Below, one piece after another: positions 1-6,592 of a stretch of 41,156 nt of DNA; positions within the stretch are counted from its first letter, which is position 1; each line of letters begins with the position of its first letter. The stretch comes from F1-120-MAGs238 sp964484185 (GTDB taxonomy: Bacteria; Planctomycetota; Phycisphaerae; Phycisphaerales; UBA1924), in contig CAZAEQ010000038.1 in NCBI GenBank assembly GCA_964484185.1, forward strand, positions 1-41,156. Direction: 5' to 3'. The position numbers were made by a program, and so were the translations under genes. The notes beneath the pieces are model-generated. The model did no database searches. It was given only the letters and a program-made list of their open reading frames with translations, and was not told the DNA's origin.

Positions 1-535
1 TGACAATCAGATGTTTTGCGTCAAGTCTGCGCGCCGGATACAAGACCAGCCCGCACAACGCGTAAGAGACAAGGATGTCGCCAAACCAGATCCCGTAAGC
101 ATGGACCATTCCGATGCCAAACAGTGCTGCCAACCGCAGGTAATAGCTATTCCCGAAACTCCCATGCAAAGTCCCTTGTTTGGCGGCGTACCGCTGGTCC
201 TGCAACACCACACCCGCCCCAAAGAGCATCGAGAAAATCGACATCATCTTCTGGTCAAAGAACAGATGATTGATCCACCACGCGATCGCATTGCCACCCG
301 CAAACTCACCCGCAAACTGGTTGATCGCCGGATTGTGTGTGGTGGTGTACGCGGCCGATGGCAACGCGTACACGACGATGTTCATCGCCAGAATGCCGAG
401 CACGGCCACGCCGCGAAGCGTGTCTATTGAAGTTGTCCGTTCGCTCTCCTGCACGGGTGCCTGAGCGTGCCGAGCACGCAATGGGGCCGAAGGGAAAACG
501 GGAGAGCTCGCATTATGATCGGGAGTGTCGGTCAT
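1..535 (-). CDS. DUF418 (YeiB-like) multispanning membrane protein, C-terminal part outside window
   Basis: The reverse strand reads open from ATG at 533-535 to the window edge, about 178 codons. A hydrophilic leader of about 35 residues is followed by SIDTLRGVAVLGILAMNI, the start typical of DUF418 proteins. Further in are DQKMMSIFSMLFGAG, a YYLRLAALFGIGMVHAYG segment and WFGDILVSYALCG, which together match the order of conserved blocks in that family. These are inner-membrane proteins, thought to be transport-related, with no settled biochemical role. Only the N-terminal half is visible. There is no convincing ribosome binding site, so a start slightly downstream is possible. It is divergent from mqnC across a 142-base gap. 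Family assignment is by motif recognition. Confidence 0.8.
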   Translation of the reverse strand, partial: MTDTPDHNASSPVFPSAPLRARHAQAPVQESERTTSIDTLRGVAVLGILAMNIVVYALPSAAYTTTHNPAINQFAGEFAGGNAIAWWINHLFFDQKMMSIFSMLFGAGVVLQDQRYAAKQGTLHGSFGNSYYLRLAALFGIGMVHAYGIWFGDILVSYALCGLVLYPARRLDAKHLIV

Positions 536-677
536 GTGCGGATAATACTGGGAATTGGTTATCAGCGGTTTCCTGCACGCTACTTGGTTGACAACACCTC
601 CCGCCAGTGGCCCGGCATCCACATACTTCCTATACTTTCAGAAGTAACTGAAACTTGCCCCACTTCCGGAGTCACCT

Positions 678-2120
678 TTGACCAGCATCTACCGCCCGCC
701 GCAAGAGCATCCCGCACTGTCTGCCCTGGACACCGGATTGCTGTCAGCGGTCGCCGCGGGTGAGGCGCGGCTCACGCCCCAACAGGGTCTTGAACTCTTT
801 CAGCGCTCCTCCCTTCCAGAACTTGGGCGAATTGCCGATGCCCGCTGCCGCAAGATTCACGGCGAATCCATCCGCACGTACGTCATCGATCGCAACATCA
901 ACTACACCAACGTCTGCACCGCCCGCTGCACGTTCTGCGCTTTCCGGCGCGATGCCGATGATCATGATGCCTACACACTTACCAACGAACAGATTCATCA
1001 GAAGATCGCTGAACTCTCCGCAATCGGCGGCACACAGATCCTCATGCAAGGCGGCATGAACCCCAATCTGCCTCTCGACTACTACCTTGATCTGCTCTCT
1101 TCGATCAAAGAGAAATTCCCGCACATTCACATTCACGCGTTCAGCCCACCCGAGCTTGTCGAGTTCGTGCATTTCTTCAATCCGCCCGGCGCAAACTTTG
1201 AAGCCAAGTGCCGCTGGGTGCTTAAGAAGTTGCAGAATGCCGGCCTGGACTCCCTCCCCGGCGGCGGCGGCGAAATCTTCGCTCCCGCAGTCCGCAACAA
1301 GATTGGCCTTGGAAAATGCGATGCAGAATCCTGGCTCACGGTGATGTATGTTGCCCACACGCTGGGAATGTTTACCAGCGCCACCATGATGTTTGGACAC
1401 ATTGACGGGTACGCCGATCGCATTCATCACATGATGCTGGTCCGTCAGTGGCAGGATCGTGTGCTGCGTGAAGCGGCCGATGCACCAGTTGGACATTACA
1501 AGGCCTTCATCGCATGGCCGTTCCAGCGCGAAAACACGCCGCTGGGCCGCGTGAAAGACTGGGGTCAGAACGAGCAGGAACTCGCCGCGGAATTCCCCGG
1601 CGATGTGGTCGCACGTGCGCATGACTTTGGCGCACATCCAGAAGTCGACTACAAAACTCTCGGTCCCGCTGCGGCAGAATTTGGCCGTCGCGTGCGCATG
1701 AGCGGATCCAGTGATTACCTCCGCACACAAGCTCTCTCTCGTTTAATGCTCGACAACATCTACTCGATCGGCGCATCCTGGGTTACCATGGGTCCCCACA
1801 TCGGCCAGCTTGGATTGAAGTTCGGCGCGAGCGACATGGGCAGCGTGATGATGGAAGAGAACGTAGTTTCCAGTGCGGGGACGACCTACTGCCTCGACGA
1901 GGCGGTACTCAATCGCCTGATCCGCGAATCCGGGTTCATCCCCGCGCAGCGAAATAACGTCTACGACCTGGTCAAGATTCACGATGGAGCCGATGCGCCG
2001 GACCGGCGCGTCACCGACTGGTCGCTCCATCGCGCTCGCAAGATGCATCAGGAAGCCAAGCCAAAGCCCATGCCGGTCACAATCAGAACTACTGATACCG
2101 CCGCCATTGCAGGCCGATAA
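678..2120 (+). CDS. mqnC: Cyclic dehypoxanthinylfutalosine synthase (radical SAM)
   Basis: MqnC cyclises dehypoxanthinylfutalosine in the futalosine route to menaquinone, using a 4Fe-4S cluster and S-adenosylmethionine. The radical SAM motif CxxxCxxC is C80, C84 and C87, within NYTNVCTARCTFCAF. Later blocks include SLPGGGGEIF, AFIAWPFQRENTPLGR, ASWVTMGPHIGQLGLKFGA and MMEENVVSSAG, which distinguish MqnC from the related MqnE. The start is TTG at 678, chosen because GGAG lies six bases upstream and the protein then begins ahead of the conserved core. At 480 residues it is roughly 100 longer than usual: besides an N-terminal extension there is an insertion of about 50 residues near 292-341, just after TPLGR. 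No other mqn gene is in the window, so the pathway must be scattered. Confidence 0.93.
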   Translation: MTSIYRPPQEHPALSALDTGLLSAVAAGEARLTPQQGLELFQRSSLPELGRIADARCRKIHGESIRTYVIDRNINYTNVCTARCTFCAFRRDADDHDAYTLTNEQIHQKIAELSAIGGTQILMQGGMNPNLPLDYYLDLLSSIKEKFPHIHIHAFSPPELVEFVHFFNPPGANFEAKCRWVLKKLQNAGLDSLPGGGGEIFAPAVRNKIGLGKCDAESWLTVMYVAHTLGMFTSATMMFGHIDGYADRIHHMMLVRQWQDRVLREAADAPVGHYKAFIAWPFQRENTPLGRVKDWGQNEQELAAEFPGDVVARAHDFGAHPEVDYKTLGPAAAEFGRRVRMSGSSDYLRTQALSRLMLDNIYSIGASWVTMGPHIGQLGLKFGASDMGSVMMEENVVSSAGTTYCLDEAVLNRLIRESGFIPAQRNNVYDLVKIHDGADAPDRRVTDWSLHRARKMHQEAKPKPMPVTIRTTDTAAIAGR

Positions 2121-2246
2121 GACCGATTTGATCGGGAAGTCGAGCAAGTTCGCTCCTACACTACCCCCCGCACTCTCGCGGGAGATGCACAGGTAGCAAG
2201 TCGCCACTTTTGCACGCAACTTCAGCTCTGACAGAGGCTTATATCA

Positions 2247-2801
2247 ATGAAGGCAAACGACCTCCGCAACGGACTTGGTATCAAAATCGACGGCAAAATC
2301 GCCGTTTTGACCAATGTTGAGCACCGCACGCCCGGCAACCTCCGCGCGTTTGTGCAGATCAAGTTCAAGGAAGTGCTCAGCGGCAAGACCATCGAACGCC
2401 GCCTGGGTTCGACAGATGACCTCGAAGTTGTCGATCTCGACCGCCGCGAAATGGAATTCCTGTACGCCGACAACGATGGCGCGACGTTCATGGACAAGGA
2501 AACTTACGACCAGATCACCATCGGTAAGGCCGTTCTTGGCGATGCCCTGCTCTACATGCCCCCAAATCTCGAAGTCAACGTCCTCATGTACGATGAGCGC
2601 GCCCTGACTGTTGAACTCCCACCATCAGTTGAACTCACCGTCACTGATTGTCCCCCTGGCGTCAAGAACGCCACGGCGACCAATCAGACAAAAGAAGCGG
2701 AAATGGAAACTGGCCTCAAGACCAACGTTCCCGCCTTCATCAACGTCGGCGAAAAGCTCAAGATCTCAACCACCGATGGCAGCTACCTCAGCCGCGCCTG
2801 A
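2247..2801 (+). CDS. efp: Translation elongation factor P
   Basis: EF-P binds between the ribosomal P and E sites and relieves stalling at polyproline stretches. The 184 residues span the three beta-barrel domains: the KOW-like N-terminal domain (about 1-62), the OB domain (about 65-125) and the C-terminal domain ending in ISTTDGSYLSRA. The family signature around TATNQTKEAEMETGLKTNVPAFI is present in order. The start has GAGG nine bases upstream. The loop that normally carries the modified Lys or Arg reads TPGNLRAF, so the tip residue is Asn31; canonical K34-beta-lysylation or Arg rhamnosylation is therefore not possible at that position. A strong terminator follows 36 bases after the stop. 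Identification is secure; the functional meaning of the Asn is inference. Confidence 0.95.
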   Translation: MKANDLRNGLGIKIDGKIAVLTNVEHRTPGNLRAFVQIKFKEVLSGKTIERRLGSTDDLEVVDLDRREMEFLYADNDGATFMDKETYDQITIGKAVLGDALLYMPPNLEVNVLMYDERALTVELPPSVELTVTDCPPGVKNATATNQTKEAEMETGLKTNVPAFINVGEKLKISTTDGSYLSRA

Positions 2802-2836
2802 TCGGTCCCCCGCCTCTATCATCACATCACTTTCCG

Positions 2837-2870
2837 GAAGGGAGCCTTCGGGTTCCCTTCTGTGTTTTTC
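2837..2870 (+). terminator. Rho-independent terminator of efp
   Basis: A ten-base stem, gaagggagcc pairing with ggttcccttc (one G-U pair), closes on a UUCG tetraloop. It is followed by TGTGTTTTTC. The aroK start codon is the very next base, so the U-tract doubles as the aroK upstream region. Confidence 0.88.
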
Positions 2871-3398
2871 ATGAACGTACTTCTCATAGGTCTTCGCGGC
2901 AGCGGCAAGTCTTCCGTCGCTCAACTCGTGGCGAAATCCACGAGCCTTGGCGCCGTCGATCTTGACGATCTCACGGCTGCACATCTATCCAGCCCTACCG
3001 CCGCAGCCGCACTCACTTCTCACGGACAGCCCGCCTTTCGCGCTGCCGAAGTTGCAGTGCTCGCCGATCGCTTAACTCAGGACAATCAGGTCATCGCCGC
3101 CGGCGGCGGAACTCCCACCGCTCCCGGGGCTGCCCAATTGATCGCCGCCAGTTCAATCGCGAGCGACCTGCGTGTGTTCTATCTGCGGGCGACACCAACG
3201 GTCCTGCACGAACGCCTGAAGAAGACAGACCTCTCAACACGCCCAAGTCTCACCGGCCTGGGCGTCTTGGAAGAGATCGAGACACTCTTCAAACATCGCG
3301 ACTCGCTCTATACAACGCTCGCCGATGAAGTGGTCAGTGTCGAATCAAAGACCATCGAACAGACTGCCGCGCACATCGTGGCCGCGCTCGCCGAATGA
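2871..3398 (+). CDS. aroK: Shikimate kinase
   Basis: Phosphorylates shikimate at the 3-hydroxyl with ATP in the chorismate pathway; cytoplasmic. The Walker A motif GLRGSGKSS is at residues 8-16, an Asp pair DLDD follows in the position of the shikimate-binding DxD motif, AAGGG is the glycine-rich substrate loop, and STRPSL in the lid region supplies the Arg. At 175 residues it has the normal length. ATG 2871 is preferred; an in-frame GTG at 2862 would lie inside the efp terminator. There is no Shine-Dalgarno sequence between the terminator and ATG, so translation may be leaderless or coupled to efp readthrough. Its stop abuts the trpF stop on the other strand with no spacer. Assignment is by motifs; a gluconate-kinase-like paralogue is less likely given the DxD and GGG motifs. 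Confidence 0.85.
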   Translation: MNVLLIGLRGSGKSSVAQLVAKSTSLGAVDLDDLTAAHLSSPTAAAALTSHGQPAFRAAEVAVLADRLTQDNQVIAAGGGTPTAPGAAQLIAASSIASDLRVFYLRATPTVLHERLKKTDLSTRPSLTGLGVLEEIETLFKHRDSLYTTLADEVVSVESKTIEQTAAHIVAALAE

Positions 3399-4022
3399 CT
3401 ATTCATCCGCGCGACGCACTTCCTCGCAGAACGCCCGGATCAAATCGTGATCCTTCACGCCCCGTTCCTTCTCTACTCCACTGCTCACATCCACCGCAAA
3501 TGGGCGGCAAGCCCGAATCGCCGCTCCCACATTTTCCGGCGTCAAACCACCCGCCAAAAACACTTCCCGCGGCGAGTTTTCCAGGTGCGGCGCCAAAGCC
3601 TCCCAGTCAAACGCTTCGCCCGACCCTGCCACCGGTCCATCGATCAAGAACGCTTCCACCTCATCCATCGTCCACCGCTGCATTTCCGCCGCGATCGTCT
3701 CGGGATCAAACCGGATCGCGCGAATCACCGGCGCACACTGCTTCACGAGCTTCTCTTCTTCATTGCCATGCAGCTGCGTATGCGTTGTCGGGCACGTTTC
3801 TTCAAAATCCAGAAACGCCTCGATGCTGTGATTCATGAAGACGCCGACAGTCGAAATCAGCGGCGGCAAAGATGCCATGATCTCCGCCGCCAATTCAGGC
3901 TTGATGTACCTTGGGCTTGAACGCACAAAGACAAAGCCAATCGCATCAGCTCCGGCCTCAATCGCCGCGAAAGCCGTGTCCGCATCGGTAATCCCGCAAA
4001 TCTTGATTCGTGTTCGAGCCAT
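3399..4022 (-). CDS. trpF: Phosphoribosylanthranilate isomerase
   Basis: TrpF is a TIM-barrel enzyme that isomerises N-(5-phosphoribosyl)anthranilate in tryptophan synthesis. It begins RIKICGITD, with the catalytic Cys in ICGIT. Next come GFVFVRSSPRYI, TQLHGNEE, FLIDGPVAGSGEAFDW (general acid Asp in LIDG), FLAGGLTPENV and AVDVSSGVEKERGVKD, which holds the phosphate-binding loop. The 207-residue length is normal. The start is ATG 4022; an upstream in-frame ATG at 4031 adds only three residues. It is convergent with aroK with adjacent stop codons and is not next to other trp genes, as is common for dispersed tryptophan genes. Confidence 0.94.
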   Translation of the reverse strand: MARTRIKICGITDADTAFAAIEAGADAIGFVFVRSSPRYIKPELAAEIMASLPPLISTVGVFMNHSIEAFLDFEETCPTTHTQLHGNEEEKLVKQCAPVIRAIRFDPETIAAEMQRWTMDEVEAFLIDGPVAGSGEAFDWEALAPHLENSPREVFLAGGLTPENVGAAIRACRPFAVDVSSGVEKERGVKDHDLIRAFCEEVRRADE

Positions 4023-4055
4023 GCATGACAATATGCCAGCGGATTCAAATCACCA

Positions 4056-5240
4056 TCAAGCCTTTGCACTTTCAGCCTCGACCAGCAATCCATCAATCAT
4101 CGCGATGTGTTCTTCGTTCTTTTCATCGCTGGCGTTTTTTCGAAGGTCTTGAAGCGAAGCAAGCGCTGCGGCAGTCTCGCCTAGATGGCGAATCTGCACC
4201 ATCGCCCCCATCGCCCGGGCTGCAAACGCATCGCGGTCTTTGGGATACGCCGCGACAAAGGCTGCAAACGCAGAATGTGCCGCGCGATATTCTCCCGCCT
4301 GTAACAACCCGCTGCAAAGCTCCATGTGTCGATCTCTCTGCAGGGCTCGAACTGCAGCGGAAAGTCCCGTCAATCCAAGCAGTTCGTTGTACTTGCGGCT
4401 CGCAGCCATCCAGTCTGCATTGCGGCAATCCTCCGCAAGCGATGCCCGCAGCACCGCGGCCTTTTCGTTCATCTCAATCGCCGGATCTGGGCCAGATTTG
4501 CGAAACGGCTTGGTCAAGGTCTTGTATACGCGCTGATCTGCCGACATTTCGCCAACCGTGATCGCCGCTCGAAACGCAACTCGACGCCGCATGCGATTGA
4601 TCAATGCCAGGACATCAAACTGATCCCGCGGCACGAGCTTTGTAACGAGCAGCAGGCAACCGACCACAAATCCAATTCCATAGCCCGCCAGATGCACCAT
4701 CCACGCAGTCTGCGCCCCATGAAGAAAGATGTCTTTGAGCACGCAGAACACCAGGAACCACCGCGCTGAAATGCTGAAAGTTCTGAAGAACAGCAGCAGC
4801 ATAACGCGAATCTCTATCAGTGGATACAGCACTACAAACGCCCCCGCGATCACCGCAATCGATCCTGAAGCCCCAATCACCGGCGAGTCAGTGACCAGCG
4901 AATTCAGCAGAACCGCGGCGGCGCCGCCCAGGAGATACAAAATCGTGAAACCCGCGTGCCCGAGTTTCTCTTCAAGCGCTGGGCCAAACACCCACAGAAA
5001 GATAATGTTGCCCAGCAGGTGCATGATGTCGGCATGGGCGAACTGGTATGTGAACACGCGCCACCATTCTCGCGTGTTCCAGACAAAATGCACCCCTTCG
5101 TAATTCGTCCCCTCGCCATCAAGCGCACGCAAACCCATCGCCCATAGACCTGCCGAAAACAGGGTGGTGATCGAGATCAAGGTAAAAGTCGCAACGGGTG
5201 TCCGCCGCAGCGATATTTCTGTTCCAAGGGGTATCAGCAC
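4056..5240 (-). CDS. Rhomboid-family intramembrane serine protease with cytosolic C-terminal extension
   Basis: Cleaves membrane proteins within or next to their transmembrane segments. Counting from GTG 5240 the nucleophile is S125 in VIGASGS and the catalytic His is H183 in MVHLAGYGIGFVVG. The HADIMHLLGNIIFLWVFG block supplies the conserved HxxxxHxxxN of helix 2. Six hydrophobic segments lie in residues about 15-205. After the membrane core a soluble tail of nearly 200 residues contains alanine-rich helical stretches (MELCSGLLQAGEYRAAHSAF) resembling TPR-type pairs. GTG 5240 is preferred because GGGGGAGG lies 12 bases upstream and gives the usual MLIPLGT start; the longest frame begins at GTG 5270. 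It is divergent from the citrate synthase gene. Substrate unknown. Confidence 0.9.
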   Translation of the reverse strand: MLIPLGTEISLRRTPVATFTLISITTLFSAGLWAMGLRALDGEGTNYEGVHFVWNTREWWRVFTYQFAHADIMHLLGNIIFLWVFGPALEEKLGHAGFTILYLLGGAAAVLLNSLVTDSPVIGASGSIAVIAGAFVVLYPLIEIRVMLLLFFRTFSISARWFLVFCVLKDIFLHGAQTAWMVHLAGYGIGFVVGCLLLVTKLVPRDQFDVLALINRMRRRVAFRAAITVGEMSADQRVYKTLTKPFRKSGPDPAIEMNEKAAVLRASLAEDCRNADWMAASRKYNELLGLTGLSAAVRALQRDRHMELCSGLLQAGEYRAAHSAFAAFVAAYPKDRDAFAARAMGAMVQIRHLGETAAALASLQDLRKNASDEKNEEHIAMIDGLLVEAESAKA

Positions 5241-5379
5241 GGCCAGATCATACCTCCCCCACGCCTTCACACCCTAACAGCACCGAACATGGGCAGAAAC
5301 CTAAGTTGCCGCAATGGGTTTAGCAAATCGGCCGATGGGGATCTCGTTCCTCAAACCTATTTAGAAGAAGGTGCCAAAC

Positions 5380-6588
5380 ATGACAACCCAGTCAACAAAC
5401 TCTATAGTTGCTGCTCTCAACGTGCAGAAGCAGACAACCAATGAAGGGTCTCACAAAATGGCGGCGTATTCCAAGGGTCTTGAAGGAGTCATTGCATCAG
5501 ATACCAAACTCTCGTACATCGATGGCGAAAAAGGTGTGCTTGAATACGTTGGAATAGCGATCGGCGAACTCGCCGAGCACAGCACATTTGAAGAATCTGT
5601 CTTCCTCCTCTGGAACGGCCGGCTTCCCAATGCAACAGAACTTGCTGCGTTCAATGCCGCGATTCGTGCCAAGTACGACTTGCCCGATGGCTTCATGGAG
5701 CGCATCCGGCAGGTTCCCAAGACTGCTGAACCCATGCACGTCATGCGCACATTGATCTCAAGCCTCTCATTCTGGGACTCAACTCCCAACAAGAACGACC
5801 TGCCCAGTATCCGCGAAAAAGCCCTGAACATTTTCGCCAAAGCTCCAACCATCCTCGCCGCGTTCCATCGCCATCGCACCGGCATGCCGATCATCGCGCC
5901 CAACAAGAACCTCTCGCTCTGCGAGAACTTCCTCTACATGCTCAACGGCGAAATGCCCAAGCCCACCATGGCCAAAGCCCTCGATGTCTGCATGATCCTG
6001 CACACCGATCACGGCCTCAACAACTCCACCTTCACCGCCCGCGTCATCACCTCTACCCAGTCCGACATCTACTCAGCGCTCACAGGCGCAATTGGCTCAC
6101 TCCGCGGCCCGCTCCACGGCGGCGCCAACGAAGGCGTCATGATCATGCTCAATGAAATCGGCTCGGTGGACAACACCGAAAAATTCATCCAGAACAAGCT
6201 GGAAAAGAAAGACAAGATCCCCGGCTTCGGTCACCGCGTTTACAAGTCATACGACCCCCGCGCCACGCACCTCAAGAAACTCGCAAAGGCTCTCGCAGAA
6301 GAAACCGGTAACTCCGGTCTTTATGAGAAGTCCATGCGGATCGAAGAAGTCATGATGCGTGAAAAGGCGGCCAAGGGCATCTATCCCAACGTCGATTTCT
6401 ACTCCGCCACCACCTACCACTGCATTGGCCTGCCGCTCGACCTGTTCACACCGATGTTCATCATCGGCCGCGTTGGCGGCTGGAGCGCTCACGTGCTGGA
6501 ACAACTCGGCGACAACCGCCTGTTCCGCCCCGATGTGAACTACACCGGCCCGCACGCCGTGACGTACACACCAATCGGCAAGCGCTAA
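5380..6588 (+). CDS. gltA: Citrate synthase
   Basis: Condenses oxaloacetate with acetyl-CoA, the entry step of the TCA cycle. The three catalytic residues are visible: His in HTDHGLNNSTF, His in GFGHRVYKSYDPR, and Asp in YPNVDFYSA. The substrate loop GPLHGGANEGVM is also intact. At 402 residues it fits the bacterial citrate/methylcitrate synthase family; the N-terminal 26 residues before MAAYSKGLEGV are poorly conserved. ATG 5380 is preferred over GTG 5371 because AGAAGAAGG sits at good spacing before it. It ends four bases before the stop of the convergent dockerin protein gene. The window also encodes isocitrate dehydrogenase (20882-22366), but not in the same operon. 2-methylcitrate synthase activity cannot be excluded from sequence alone. 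Confidence 0.93.
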   Translation: MTTQSTNSIVAALNVQKQTTNEGSHKMAAYSKGLEGVIASDTKLSYIDGEKGVLEYVGIAIGELAEHSTFEESVFLLWNGRLPNATELAAFNAAIRAKYDLPDGFMERIRQVPKTAEPMHVMRTLISSLSFWDSTPNKNDLPSIREKALNIFAKAPTILAAFHRHRTGMPIIAPNKNLSLCENFLYMLNGEMPKPTMAKALDVCMILHTDHGLNNSTFTARVITSTQSDIYSALTGAIGSLRGPLHGGANEGVMIMLNEIGSVDNTEKFIQNKLEKKDKIPGFGHRVYKSYDPRATHLKKLAKALAEETGNSGLYEKSMRIEEVMMREKAAKGIYPNVDFYSATTYHCIGLPLDLFTPMFIIGRVGGWSAHVLEQLGDNRLFRPDVNYTGPHAVTYTPIGKR

Positions 6589-6592
6589 TGGC

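Noticed and set aside
586..637. Promoter of mqnC from TTGACA (586) and TATACT (632)
   Set aside because: The hexamers are 40 bases apart and cannot form one promoter.
744..1730. Long minus-strand frame opposite mqnC
   Set aside because: It is the shadow of mqnC, which has all family motifs; the antisense translation has no recognisable features.
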